A DNA stretch of 33,610 nt from an uncultured Alphaproteobacteria bacterium. Its GTDB lineage: Bacteria > Pseudomonadota > Alphaproteobacteria > Caulobacterales > Caulobacteraceae. Made by a program: the position numbers and the translations under genes. The stretch lies in assembly GCA_903860975.1 (NCBI GenBank), contig CAIOSI010000053.1, forward strand, positions 1 through 33,610. The letters run 5' to 3'. The notes beneath the pieces are model-generated. The model did not search any database, was not told the DNA's origin, and saw nothing but the letters and a program-made list of their open reading frames with translations. Below are positions 1-8,310 of the stretch, in pieces (within the stretch, counting starts at the first letter, position 1; every line of letters starts with the position of its first letter).

Positions 1-1766
1 AAGGCCGCGTCGATCGCCTGCGCTTCCTCCGCGGTCCTGCGCGCCTGCGCCGTCAGCTCTTCAAGTCCTTCGGCGACTGCGGCGCGAACCAAGTCGATCT
101 GCCCCAGGGCGTTGGCCGGCAACTGGGACGCACGCCGGTCGACATCGGCCATCATCTCCTGGAGCGCCGCCAAGGAGGCCCGGGCGGCGGCTGCGCCCTC
201 CTCCAGCCGCTTGGCCGTGGCGGCCCCAGCCTGATCGACCATCTCGGAGGATTGCTCGACAAGTGCCCGGGCTTCCGAAAGGCGGGCTTCGAACACCTGA
301 TTGGCCTTTTGTCCCGCAGAGAACGCGGCCTCGGAAAGCTGGTCGACTTGCTCGCGGGCAGCTGCAGCATGGCTGGCTGCCGCCGCGCGAGTTCCCTCGG
401 CCGCGGCGCCAAGCGCTTCGATTGCGGCGCGGGTCTGAGCTTCGAGCTGGGCGCGCTGCTCGGCGGCCGCTTCCGAGACGGTCTCCAGCGACTGCAGGGT
501 CGACTGGCCGAACTCCTCGCGTTCGGCCTTGGCTGTTTCGGCGAGATCGCGGAACTGTTCCGCAGCATCCGCCATCAGGGCGCGCAGGCTTTCACCGCCC
601 TTGAGCGCCCGATCGCTGAGCTCGACCGAAGAGACCCGCGCCTGATCGATGAACTCAGAGAGCTTGGCCGCATGAGCCTCCGCCTGATCGGCAAACCCTT
701 CGTGGTTCGACTTCAGCGCCTGGCTTAGCGTGATCAGCGCCGTTCGCTGCTCGGTTAGGCCGCCTTCGACGGCCCGCACCTGGTCCGCGACGCCGAGGCC
801 GGCGGTCTCCAGCCGGGCGATATGCCGTGTTAGGTCCTCTCCAGCCGTACGGGCCGCATCGCCCGCCTCGCCGGCTGCGGCGGCTAGGTCGGCGGCGCGC
901 GCTGCAAGTGTCGCTTCGGCCTCGCGCAGCTGGGTCTCGGCGAGGTCGGCTGCCTCAGCCACCATCTTGGCCTGTTGGGTGATGCTGTCTGTAACCCGCG
1001 ATGCCTGTGCATCGAGGCTATGAGCGAGCGCGCCCATCTCAGAGCGCTCATGCCCGAGGCTCGCCGTCAGTTCACGAGCGCTGCGCAAAGAAACGTCGGT
1101 GCTCTCTACTAGGCGCTCGCTCTCGATGGCGAATGCTTCGCGGAGCGCCAGCAATGTCTCGCGCGCCTCATCCGCGGCTATCCCAGCCCGCTCGATCTCC
1201 GCTCGAACACTTTTCACGACGTTGCCGGCGCGCGCGGCTGCGGTCACCGCCGGGCTGAGCATCTCCTCGGCCATGGCTTTGGCCCGTCGCGCCTCGGAAC
1301 CGAGCTTCTGCCCCTGCCGGATCATATAGGCTGCGGCAAAGACGAACGCTGCCGGGCCTATGGCCAATAGGCTGAAGACGACCAGTGCGAAGGTGTCGTT
1401 CCTCAGCGGCGCCACGCCGCTGCGATAGCCAAGCGCAAACGCGATGGGCGCGAGCGCCCAAAGCACACCTACGACCAGTGCGATCAGATAGATCGGCCAG
1501 GCCGATGGCGGACGAAAGGGATCGTCGACCAAAACCTCGAAGTCGCCTTGGTCCTCATCCCGTCGCGCAAGCGTTGTCGACTGGGTGGCCACCGGAGCCT
1601 GGTTCGCGGCCGGAGCGGTCGGGGCGAAGGAATCTGGCTCAAAGGTTTGCGGCGGTTCGCGAAGACCGTCGTCCCAATCGGGTGCGCGTTCCGCATGGGA
1701 TGTCGTCGTGCTTTCACGCGGCGAGGCGCCGAAATCCGCCGGCTGGGTCCGCTTCTTGATCCGCAT
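1..1766 (-). CDS. TipN-like polarity/coiled-coil membrane protein (5' part, truncated by window edge)
   Basis: The frame is open from an ATG at 1766 to the left edge, giving at least 588 residues and no stop. The N-terminus (about 90 residues, beginning MRIKKRTQPADF) is acidic and proline-rich. Two hydrophobic segments follow at about residues 91-113 and 125-148. Everything after them is a very long Ala/Glu/Gln/Arg-rich stretch with the heptad look of a coiled coil. A GGAAAAGG stretch lies just upstream of the ATG. Two N-terminal membrane spans followed by a large cytoplasmic coiled coil is the layout known for the Caulobacter pole marker TipN, which labels the new pole and positions the division plane and flagellum. 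The assignment rests on topology and composition, not on a specific motif. Other Ala-rich coiled-coil membrane proteins, including chemoreceptor-like ones, remain possible. An ATG at 1788 opens a different frame that stops quickly, so it was rejected. Confidence 0.6.
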   Translation of the reverse strand, partial: MRIKKRTQPADFGASPRESTTTSHAERAPDWDDGLREPPQTFEPDSFAPTAPAANQAPVATQSTTLARRDEDQGDFEVLVDDPFRPPSAWPIYLIALVVGVLWALAPIAFALGYRSGVAPLRNDTFALVVFSLLAIGPAAFVFAAAYMIRQGQKLGSEARRAKAMAEEMLSPAVTAAARAGNVVKSVRAEIERAGIAADEARETLLALREAFAIESERLVESTDVSLRSARELTASLGHERSEMGALAHSLDAQASRVTDSITQQAKMVAEAADLAETQLREAEATLAARAADLAAAAGEAGDAARTAGEDLTRHIARLETAGLGVADQVRAVEGGLTEQRTALITLSQALKSNHEGFADQAEAHAAKLSEFIDQARVSSVELSDRALKGGESLRALMADAAEQFRDLAETAKAEREEFGQSTLQSLETVSEAAAEQRAQLEAQTRAAIEALGAAAEGTRAAAASHAAAAREQVDQLSEAAFSAGQKANQVFEARLSEARALVEQSSEMVDQAGAATAKRLEEGAAAARASLAALQEMMADVDRRASQLPANALGQIDLVRAAVAEGLEELTAQARRTAEEAQAIDAA

Positions 1767-1916
1767 TCGCCTTTTCCGTCGCCGCCATCGGGGCTCGCCA
1801 CGCCTCCGCCCGATGAGGCGGCCCCGACGCCCGAGAAGGATTACCCGCGATAGGTCGCGACGCAAACAGCCGTCCGCGGCAAGCGGGTGATCAGATGCAG
1901 TATTTCTCTGGCAGGC

Positions 1917-2132
1917 TCAGGTCGTAAGAACGTGCGTCGGACGGTGCGGCTGAGCGCAGGAGGTCAGTTTTACGGACCTGTGTGGAATTGATGGGGTGCG
2001 CGCGACGACGTGTTCAGCCAGCGGCGGGGACCGGTCCACTTGCGTCGGCTCCATGGTCACACCGAAATGCGATAGCGCGAGCGCCGATGACTGCACGACC
2101 ACCGCGGCGACCATCTCGGTAAATGTCGTCAT
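1917..2132 (-). CDS. Small hypothetical protein with one hydrophobic segment
   Basis: This 71-residue reading frame starts with ATG and lies in an otherwise empty gap between the TipN-like gene and the polysaccharide deacetylase. Residues about 5-22 (TEMVAAVVVQSSALALSHFG) are hydrophobic enough for a signal anchor or weak signal peptide. The rest is polar with several prolines and a single cysteine. No strong ribosome binding site is visible and the family is not recognised. It could be a small secreted or membrane-tethered protein, or simply chance coding potential in GC-rich DNA. Confidence 0.35.
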   Translation of the reverse strand: MTTFTEMVAAVVVQSSALALSHFGVTMEPTQVDRSPPLAEHVVARTPSIPHRSVKLTSCAQPHRPTHVLTT

Positions 2133-2218
2133 CGCGGACCCCGGCTTCGAAGCGCTTCCGTCGAGCAGTGTTATACGGCAAGCGCCACCGGGGCGCGACG
2201 CCTGGTCGAGTGAATTAT

Positions 2219-2232
2219 GCGTAATGTTACGC
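2219..2232. repeat. 14-bp inverted repeat downstream of the deacetylase
   Basis: The sequence GCGTAATGTTACGC has perfect 6-bp arms around a TG centre. It lies 14 bases past the stop codon of the minus-strand deacetylase gene. No T-run follows on the minus strand, so it is not a classical intrinsic terminator. It may be a weak terminator or a protein-binding site. Confidence 0.35.
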
Positions 2233-2245
2233 CCGGGCGACCGGC

Positions 2246-3064
2246 TCAGGCGGGCTTACGAAAGCGGCTTTGCACGTAGTCGAAGGCCTGGTCCATCGGC
2301 GCACACCATACGTCGAGCGCTGCGATATGGGCGAGAATCTTGTTGTGGGTCGCGATGCTGGCGTCCCCATCTCCACGGCATTTCGGCAGCACCTCGTGGA
2401 AAACCAAGATCGCCCATCCGCCCTGCGCCACCGTGGCATTCAGGTATCGAAGTGCTGGCCCGACAACGTCTGCCTCATCGGTTGGTTCGAAGCCATGAAG
2501 GTGCAGTGGATCGATCGCAGCCTCTTCCGGTCGGTTCGGTCCGCCGGCCGTCGTGCGGGCGGCAACCACGCCGTCTCGTTCAAGGACGCGTCGGTAGCGG
2601 GCGTAGCGCGCGCGCCGGTCGCCATGGCCGACGCCGAGATAGCCGCAAGGATAGGCGAAAGTCCGCTCCCGATCGGCTCCGAAATGGGCATGGGCAAGAT
2701 AGCCCTCCATCAAGCCGATCTCGGAGTGCGCCAGGCGGCCGGCCGTGTAGCCGGCCAACGCGCAGGGGTGAGTCATGGTGTGGTTGGCGACCTCGTTACC
2801 ATCCCGCGCCAACGCCTCCCAATCGGCAACTCGCCAATCGACATTAGCTCCCGTGAGGAAAAACGTCGCCTTCATGCCTAGTCGTTTTAGCTCTGGCACG
2901 GCGTTGTCGAGTTGGCTGTTTAGGCCATCGTCATAGGTCAGGCTGACTGCAGCACGCGCGCCATTCGGCCAGACACGGCCGGGCTGCGCTGCGGACTGAC
3001 CCGCGAGGCCTAGTGCAGCCGCAACTCCGAATAGCGAACGTCTTGAAACGCGTGAGTCACCCAT
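2246..3064 (-). CDS. Tat-exported polysaccharide deacetylase (NodB-like, carbohydrate esterase 4)
   Basis: The 272-residue protein probably removes N- or O-acetyl groups from a cell-surface polysaccharide outside the cytoplasm. Motif 1 is TYDDG (residues 43-47, with the catalytic base and metal-binding Asp), motif 2 is HTMTH (His95 and His99 as metal ligands), motif 3 is a YPCGY variant, and a late VFHE matches the usual C-terminal His motif. The N-terminus has SRRSLFG at residues 7-13, followed by an alanine-rich hydrophobic stretch ending in SAAQ, which is a twin-arginine signal. I chose the ATG at 3064 because the longer frame opens only with TTG at 3103 and would bury the signal. It follows the dedA-like gene by 53 bases on the same strand and is probably co-transcribed. 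Confidence 0.88.
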   Translation of the reverse strand: MGDSRVSRRSLFGVAAALGLAGQSAAQPGRVWPNGARAAVSLTYDDGLNSQLDNAVPELKRLGMKATFFLTGANVDWRVADWEALARDGNEVANHTMTHPCALAGYTAGRLAHSEIGLMEGYLAHAHFGADRERTFAYPCGYLGVGHGDRRARYARYRRVLERDGVVAARTTAGGPNRPEEAAIDPLHLHGFEPTDEADVVGPALRYLNATVAQGGWAILVFHEVLPKCRGDGDASIATHNKILAHIAALDVWCAPMDQAFDYVQSRFRKPA

Positions 3065-3117
3065 GGCCCGCCAACGGCTACGCTTGGCGGCGAGTTCCTG
3101 CAAAGCGCTTCGCGGTC

Positions 3118-3708
3118 TTAGGCGTCCTCGAACTCACCCGCCGCTACGCGCTTTCGTCGACCAAGCAGATAGCGGATTACCCAGATGATCCCGACGATGA
3201 CGACAATTCCACCCGCCGCGAGCAGCGTCCAACGCCCCGCGTGGTGGCCGCGCCCCAGGAGATTATGCACCGTCTCACCGAAGATGAAGCCCAGCATTGT
3301 GAAGCTGGTCGCCCAGATGATCGCCCCCAAGATATTCAGCAGAGTGAACCGCCAGGTCGGCACTTGGGAAACACCAATCGCGATCGGGCTCGCGACGCGA
3401 AGGCCGAAGATGAACCGGAAGGTCAGGATGTAGCTGATCGGGAAGCGTTCGATGAAGCCGAGTGCGCGGGCGAAAGCAACTTGTTGCGTCGCCTGAACGA
3501 CCCAGCGGTGGGCCCGAAATTGCCGGCCGGCGACGAACAGGACGTGATCGAGGATGCCGGACCCTGCCGAGGCGCTCAGCAGGACGAGCCAAAGGTGCAA
3601 GATATGTTGACGCGCCAGCAGGCCGCCGACGATGACCGCCGTCTGTCCCTCAAACGCCGCCCCCAGGAAAATCCCGATCGGCCCGTACTGTCGCAGGAAC
3701 TCTTCCAT
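3118..3708 (-). CDS. DedA family membrane protein
   Basis: The 196-residue protein has four to five hydrophobic segments and a basic C-terminus (GRRKR). It carries the DedA/SNARE-associated domain signature: an acidic residue in an early re-entrant segment (FEG, Glu20) and TFRFIFGLR at residues 96-104, which matches the conserved F-x-R-x3-G/P-x-R motif. DedA proteins are inner-membrane lipid transporters or scramblases, several of which recycle undecaprenyl phosphate or phosphatidylethanolamine. A role in lipid-carrier recycling would suit this polysaccharide locus, but that is inference. The ATG at 3708 is the only good start. The deacetylase follows directly downstream. Confidence 0.88.
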   Translation of the reverse strand: MEEFLRQYGPIGIFLGAAFEGQTAVIVGGLLARQHILHLWLVLLSASAGSGILDHVLFVAGRQFRAHRWVVQATQQVAFARALGFIERFPISYILTFRFIFGLRVASPIAIGVSQVPTWRFTLLNILGAIIWATSFTMLGFIFGETVHNLLGRGHHAGRWTLLAAGGIVVIVGIIWVIRYLLGRRKRVAAGEFEDA

Positions 3709-3827
3709 CGCCTCGCCGGTACTCGTCCCGAGGCTCTTCCATGGAAAAGGCTCGCCTCCGCCTATTTAGGGGGACGCCGCTCATAGCATAGCCCGAGCCC
3801 ACGTCAGCCGGCAGATGGAGGTTAATC

Positions 3828-4706
3828 TCAGGCGGCGGTAAGGCGTTTGGCGTCGGCCTCTCGGATTAGAGAGACCGTATTCTCAATGTTACCTCGGCTT
3901 GAGGCGCCGAACAGGATCGATTCCACGTAGGGCTCATTGACCACCCACTCGATCGCCTCGCGGGCCGGCACGGCGCCAGAGGCGAGGACCGACATGGCGA
4001 TAACCCTGGCGGGACGTTGAGTTGTGGCCTCGCGATAGGCCTCGATGCCGCCGGACATTCGGAAGGCGATCTTATTTACGTTGGCGCAGATGATCGGGTT
4101 CTTCACGCCCACCGCGTCCAACGCCGGCAACAGCATGGGCAGGTTCATGGTGAAAAAGCCGGGTTCGGCCTTGTAGCGCTTCTTCACATGCTCGGAGAAG
4201 ATCGCGAAGGCGTCGTGATAGCCCAACCCAAGGACGAGGTCGGTGACCACGTTCTGGAGGAATACAATGGGCGTCTCCAGGCCTTCGAACGCCTTCATCT
4301 CAGCATCGACCAGAAGCGTGATGATGCTTTCTACGTCGCGAGTGATGAGCGCCTTGCTGCCCCGTAGGGCCGCGTCCAGAAGCCCGCCGCTGGGCAGGAA
4401 CTGCTTCAGCGCCTCGAATGGCCCAAGCTCGGTCACGGCGTTTGCGTATTTGTGGGCATACGGCATGCCCGGATAAAACCGTAGACCCGCCCACTTTTCC
4501 GGCTCACGCCGGATTATCTGCGTCAGCTCGATCATCCGCTCATGCGTGGTGCACATAAACCCAGGAACGCCTGCGCTGTAGGCCGCGTGAAGCGTGTCGG
4601 CGATGGCGTTGATATCCTGGAAGCGCATCATCTGCTGACGCGCCTTCTCCTCGGACATGTGGTTGATGCCGAAGAACTGGTTATCGCCGAAGAATATTCG
4701 ATCCAT
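3828..4706 (-). CDS. Conserved protein of polysaccharide loci, possibly a TIM-barrel/aldo-keto-reductase-like enzyme
   Basis: The 292-residue protein starts MDRIFFGDNQFFGINHMSEE and has no signal peptide or clear membrane segment. The N-terminal F-F-G-x-N-x-F-F-G pattern and the C-terminal run (EPYVESILFGASS then GNIENTVSLI) recall the last strand and helix of aldo-keto-reductase-like barrels, where a phosphate-binding G-A-S/R loop lies. I cannot see the Asp-Tyr-Lys-His catalytic tetrad, so oxidoreductase activity is only a guess. Its ATG lies 3 bases after the stop of the Alg13-like gene, so it is the last gene of the operon 6781-3828. Operon position suggests a role in making or modifying a nucleotide or lipid-linked sugar. 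I do not recognise a characterised family member. Confidence 0.75.
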   Translation of the reverse strand: MDRIFFGDNQFFGINHMSEEKARQQMMRFQDINAIADTLHAAYSAGVPGFMCTTHERMIELTQIIRREPEKWAGLRFYPGMPYAHKYANAVTELGPFEALKQFLPSGGLLDAALRGSKALITRDVESIITLLVDAEMKAFEGLETPIVFLQNVVTDLVLGLGYHDAFAIFSEHVKKRYKAEPGFFTMNLPMLLPALDAVGVKNPIICANVNKIAFRMSGGIEAYREATTQRPARVIAMSVLASGAVPAREAIEWVVNEPYVESILFGASSRGNIENTVSLIREADAKRLTAA

Positions 4707-4709
4707 GGT

Positions 4710-5234
4710 CTAGCCGTTCAGGTTGGAGACGGGCCGGCCCATGAGGAACTGGGCGACCCTGTCGGTCATGGTGCTCGATGCAAATCGCGGGATGCCGTCC
4801 GAAGCTTTCATCGGCGTCTTGAGTAAGCGCGTCATGTTCGCCTGCAACGCGGTCACTTCGTCGACGATCATCAGGCCAGGCGTATCTTTGAACCTCGCAG
4901 CGGTATGCAGCTGATGGTCGGTTGTATGTTCGCGCTGGCTTGCGAGGCGCGGCATCAGCAGCATCTGCTTGCGCGCCTCCAGTCCCTGCAAAATCGAGCC
5001 CATGCCCACATGGGCGACGAACAGGGTGCAGGCTGTCAGTCGCTCGCGGTATTCGCTGTGCGGCATGATGCGGACCCATGGCGCATGGCGAGGTTCATAG
5101 GCTCCGTCGCCGATCTGGATGAAAATCGGCTTCTTCGGATTGGCTGCCGCCCAGTCGTCGGCCGCCTTCACGAAGCGATCAAAGGGCAGCATCGAGCCTA
5201 CGGAGACGAAAATCACAGGATCGCCCCCCAACAT
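4710..5234 (-). CDS. Alg13-like glycosyltransferase catalytic subunit (GT28 C-terminal domain, EpsF/CpsG type)
   Basis: The 174-residue protein begins with a beta strand typical of the family (VIFVSVGSMLPFDRF, residues 7-21). It has the donor-binding region with HVGMGSI around residues 75-81 and R-x-x-E-H-x-x-D-H-Q around 102-111, where Alg13/MurG proteins bind the UDP-sugar. Alg13-type proteins lack a membrane anchor and work as a complex with an Alg14-type partner, which is encoded immediately upstream here. I chose the ATG at 5234, which overlaps the end of the Alg14-like gene by 22 bases. The longer frame to 5363 would add 43 residues that fit no Alg13 family member. The pair probably adds the second sugar to an undecaprenyl-linked glycan. 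Confidence 0.82.
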   Translation of the reverse strand: MLGGDPVIFVSVGSMLPFDRFVKAADDWAAANPKKPIFIQIGDGAYEPRHAPWVRIMPHSEYRERLTACTLFVAHVGMGSILQGLEARKQMLLMPRLASQREHTTDHQLHTAARFKDTPGLMIVDEVTALQANMTRLLKTPMKASDGIPRFASSTMTDRVAQFLMGRPVSNLNG

Positions 5235-5665
5235 TCCACGCCTTCCCGGGCGGCGACATCCGGCCACTGCGAGATGCATCGGTTTGCCAGTTTCTTCGCT
5301 AGTAGGCCTGAGGACGACATCCGCTCTGAATTCGCGATGCTGTCGATCCACAGCGTCCGACACCCCATCAAACGGCCCAGCAGGATGAAGGCGAGCATGG
5401 GCGCCGACCCCGTGGTCACCACGGCCTTCGGACGCTCGCGGAGCATGATCCCCATCGCGCGCAAGAAGACCGGCGCGAACGACTTCAGATCGAAGCGCGA
5501 GGCGTCCGGCACAGTGTAGAAACGACTTCCTTCGACCTGCTCGGCGTAGCCGTCGAACATCGAGACATAGACGGTCTCGAAGCCTTCGAACGCCGGGCGC
5601 AGGCGCTGAAGTTGCACCCAGTGTCCGCCGCCCGAGGCAAGCGCGATGAGCTTTGGACGGCCCAA
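5213..5665 (-). CDS. Alg14-like glycosyltransferase membrane subunit (EpsE/CpsF type)
   Basis: This protein of about 150 residues has the Alg14 signature: the SGGGHW loop near the N-terminus (residues 12-17), VTTGSAPML in the middle, and LWIDSIANSERMS, matching the conserved E/D-S-x-A-R segment. Alg14 proteins recruit the catalytic Alg13 partner to the membrane and bind the lipid-linked acceptor. The only plausible start is a TTG at 5665, one codon after the stop of the dehydrogenase gene and in the same frame (TGA-TCC-TTG). No good ribosome binding site is visible, so translation is probably coupled to the upstream gene. Confidence 0.82.
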   Translation of the reverse strand: MGRPKLIALASGGGHWVQLQRLRPAFEGFETVYVSMFDGYAEQVEGSRFYTVPDASRFDLKSFAPVFLRAMGIMLRERPKAVVTTGSAPMLAFILLGRLMGCRTLWIDSIANSERMSSSGLLAKKLANRCISQWPDVAAREGVECWGAIL

Positions 5666-5668
5666 GGA

Positions 5669-6781
5669 TCAGCGGCCCAGAGCGCGCGCCAGGACGCCGC
5701 GAGATTTCGGCGCGTTTACCGCCGTCGGCATGGCCGAGACCGGCGGCGGCTCGGCCAGCGCTCGGGCGCGGATCATCTCCAGCGTTAGGTCGGTCTCGGC
5801 AGCGCTGCGGAAATCATTGACGCACGCGATGCGCTTCTCCGCGACTGCCTCAGCGAAGCCTTCCATCTGAGCGGAGTATTCCTCGCCGCGTAGATAGTAG
5901 TCTATCGGCGGGGTGAGCTCGGTGATGTAGCGGACGGTCCAGCCGTCGTTGTAACCCTCCGGCGCCTTGCCGGTGGCGCCGATGTAGACCTGCAATTCCT
6001 GACGGTCGGCGACGATCTTGCCGCCATCTCCGAAGATCGTGACCCGCGTTGTCATTTTTCGCATGGTCTCGTCGGACCAATTCACTGACACCTGACCTGT
6101 TACGTCGTTGCCGAAGCGTAAGTTCGCGTAGACGGCGTCCTCAACTTCCACGGAGTACTGCTTGGCAAGTTCCGAGCCGATGCATTCCAGCGGGCGGCCA
6201 ACGTACCAGTTCATCAAATTGATCGGGTGGGCGGCATAGTCATAGAGGCACCCGCCGCCCTGGTCGGACTGGCTGCGCCAGGTCTTTACAGCGGGCTTCA
6301 ACACCACCGGCCCATAGGCCTCAGCGTGCACATGCCGGACCCTGCCGATGGCGCCGAGATCTAGCAGGCGGCGAGCCTCTGAAAATGTCCCAACGAACCG
6401 ATTATGGTAGCCGACTTGGCACACCAGGTTCCGCTGCGCAGCTTCCTCAGCCAGCTCCTCGCTGACCGCCGCCGAAAGGGTCATCGGCTTTTCGCAGAAT
6501 ACATGTAGGCCTTGCGCAAGGGCGGCGTGGACCATTTCGTCATGGAAGCGCGTCGGTGTGGCGATGATCACCGCCTCAAGGCCCGGCCGCGCGATGACCT
6601 CGGCGTAGTCCGCGACATAGGCGATGTCACAGTGTTTTTCGACCATTTGGCCCAGCAGCGTGAAGCTGTCGCAGACGGCAGAGACCTCAAGCCTTTGGCT
6701 CGCGTTCGCAATGGCCAGGTGGGAGACGCCCATCTTTCCAAGGCCGACGAGCGCAACGTTCACTTTCCGCTTGGAACTCAT
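5669..6781 (-). CDS. Gfo/Idh/MocA family NAD(P)-dependent sugar dehydrogenase
   Basis: The 370-residue protein has an N-terminal Rossmann fold with GLGKMG (residues 13-18) and the family motif CEKP (Lys98 is the expected catalytic lysine). The C-terminal domain contains YDYAAHPINLMNW, in which Asp181 and His185 correspond to the usual catalytic D-x-x-x-H. Such enzymes oxidise or reduce nucleotide sugars or inositols, often as the 3-keto or 2-keto step of amino-sugar or deoxysugar synthesis. The ATG at 6781 has GGGAG 11 bases upstream. The longer frame would need TTG at 6802. It heads the four-gene operon with the Alg14/Alg13 pair and the uncharacterised protein, and is divergent from the acyltransferase gene. 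The substrate cannot be read from sequence. Confidence 0.88.
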   Translation of the reverse strand: MSSKRKVNVALVGLGKMGVSHLAIANASQRLEVSAVCDSFTLLGQMVEKHCDIAYVADYAEVIARPGLEAVIIATPTRFHDEMVHAALAQGLHVFCEKPMTLSAAVSEELAEEAAQRNLVCQVGYHNRFVGTFSEARRLLDLGAIGRVRHVHAEAYGPVVLKPAVKTWRSQSDQGGGCLYDYAAHPINLMNWYVGRPLECIGSELAKQYSVEVEDAVYANLRFGNDVTGQVSVNWSDETMRKMTTRVTIFGDGGKIVADRQELQVYIGATGKAPEGYNDGWTVRYITELTPPIDYYLRGEEYSAQMEGFAEAVAEKRIACVNDFRSAAETDLTLEMIRARALAEPPPVSAMPTAVNAPKSRGVLARALGR

Positions 6782-6983
6782 ACTCGCCCGTTCTCCCGAC
6801 AATCTGTCCGCCGCGAACCTGTCCTTGGCTGATGAGGGCCATGTACGCGGCAGCTTCGTAAGGAAGCGTTATCGGGCGTGCAACGTCGCTTTCGCGCGCC
6901 GCATCGCGAGCGTGGGATCGACTTGGGGTCGGCGAGAATGTGTTGCGGTCGCGGGGTCTGTCTCGATGTAGTAAACCGGGACA

Positions 6984-8045
6984 ATGGAGTCGGGCAGATA
7001 CTACCTCTTGGACGCTATGCGAGGGACTGCTGCCCTGTTGGTGGTCGCCTTTCATTTCGGCCGAATCGGCGTGATGGCCGCGCCGCAGGGCTATATCGCC
7101 GTTGACTTCTTTTTTGCCCTGAGCGGCTTCGTAATTGCCGCCGCTTACAGTGACAGACTGGCTGGCGGCCTGACTTTAGCGAAGTTCGCGGAAATCCGGC
7201 TGGTCCGCCTCTACCCCATGTATGCAATCGGCCTGTTGTTGGGTCTGATACGGCCAGTCGGGGCGCTATTGCTCCACAATCAAATTCACCTTGGTCCCGT
7301 TGAGATCAGTACAGCTTTCGCCTTCAACGCCTTCATGCTTCCCACCCCATTCAGTTCTTCAGAGCTTTTCCCACTCAACGGACCGGGTTGGTCGCTATTC
7401 CTTGAGGTCGCCGTTAATTTGATCTTCGCAGCTTTTCTGTTTCGCCAGCGGAAGTTGGTTCTGATTGTGGTGATGGTCGCCGGCGGCTTGATGACAATTT
7501 GGGGTGCGCAGATTGCCGGGAATCTCAATGTGGGATGGTCCTGGGCGACTCTGGCTGGCGGAGCCGGACGCACACTCTACTCGTTTACATTGGGAGTTCT
7601 GATGTCGCGGATGTCGTTGGGGCTCCGGCGCATATCATGCTGGGCCCTCATCTTGCCCGCGCTTCTCGCCGCCGTGTTGTGCATTGCCCCTCCTAAGTCG
7701 CTGCAGATCCCGACGGACTTGCTCACGGCTATGGTGGTCTGCCCATTACTGCTAGCCGCCGGGGCAAAGATCGAGGTTCCAATCTGGATGCGTCCTGGCG
7801 CGGCCTTTCTCGGCGACCTTTCCTATCCTCTGTATGCGATCCACTTCCCGCTAATATTTATCTTTGGCTTCGCCGCGGCTCGCGTGGGCTTAGTCGGCTG
7901 GCCAAGTCTGCTGCTGTTCCTGGGCCTAGCAGTTTCTACGGCGGTAATGGCCGAGAAGCTAGTCGACACGCCCCTTCGCAGATGGCTGACGGCGCGGCTC
8001 AGGGCACGTATGTCGCCTCTTGCATTCAAACAGATCTCGCCTTGA
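6984..8045 (+). CDS. Acyltransferase 3 family membrane protein (OafA-like O-acyltransferase)
   Basis: The 353-residue protein has about ten hydrophobic segments. Family marks are LDAMRGTAALLVVAFHF near the N-terminus (the R-G-x-A and the His thought to be catalytic), FFFALSGFVIA, and RLVRLYPMY with the conserved R-x-x-R-x-x-P. The C-terminus ends in a short cytoplasmic basic tail without an SGNH domain. Such proteins O-acetylate or succinylate cell-surface sugars from the cytoplasmic side. It is divergently transcribed from the sugar dehydrogenase, with 202 bp between the starts. The ATG at 6984 has a poor Shine-Dalgarno (GGGAC, 3 bases away). The acceptor is presumably the polysaccharide made by this locus, which is inference. 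Confidence 0.88.
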   Translation: MESGRYYLLDAMRGTAALLVVAFHFGRIGVMAAPQGYIAVDFFFALSGFVIAAAYSDRLAGGLTLAKFAEIRLVRLYPMYAIGLLLGLIRPVGALLLHNQIHLGPVEISTAFAFNAFMLPTPFSSSELFPLNGPGWSLFLEVAVNLIFAAFLFRQRKLVLIVVMVAGGLMTIWGAQIAGNLNVGWSWATLAGGAGRTLYSFTLGVLMSRMSLGLRRISCWALILPALLAAVLCIAPPKSLQIPTDLLTAMVVCPLLLAAGAKIEVPIWMRPGAAFLGDLSYPLYAIHFPLIFIFGFAAARVGLVGWPSLLLFLGLAVSTAVMAEKLVDTPLRRWLTARLRARMSPLAFKQISP

Positions 8046-8310
8046 CGAACGGCGACAATGAGGACCTGAGGTTGAATTGTTCTTGGGTCTGCCGCCGAAT
8101 GAACTGAAGCTGCCTCAGTCTTCGGAATTCGGGTGCCTGGCGCCTCACGGCTAATTCAGCAAGCCGTCACTGATGGCGATCAGACTCCGAATACGACCAA
8201 CCAATCGGCTCATCGGAGCCAAATGATGTGTCAGAGATATTTTAGGTTATCGGTGCTTAAATTGGAACCGAAGTGACGCCGAACTAAGGCTATCGAAAGA
8301 CAGGGAATTC
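8046..8310. other. Intergenic region with AT-rich promoter-like DNA and a small hairpin
   Basis: No coding frame is supported in these 265 bases. The 60 bases 8221-8280 contain 24 G or C (40 percent), clearly lower than the surrounding genes, which suits a promoter for the transferase at 8311. A 5-bp perfect inverted repeat (GGCTC-ATCG-GAGCC) is at 8207-8220. AGGGA lies 5 bases before the ATG at 8311. Confidence 0.5.

Noticed and set aside
1767..1788. ATG at 1788 as start of the left-edge gene
   Set aside because: That frame meets a stop after 24 codons, whereas the ATG at 1766 opens the long frame.
1996..2881. Long plus-strand frames antisense to the deacetylase
   Set aside because: They lie opposite a gene with clear motifs and have low-complexity, arginine-rich translations.
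3013..3786. Plus-strand frame of about 257 residues opposite the DedA gene
   Set aside because: Its translation is polar and shows no family character, while the minus strand encodes a clear membrane protein.
4905..5519. Plus-strand frame of about 204 residues opposite the Alg13/Alg14 genes
   Set aside because: It is antisense to two genes with well-placed family motifs.
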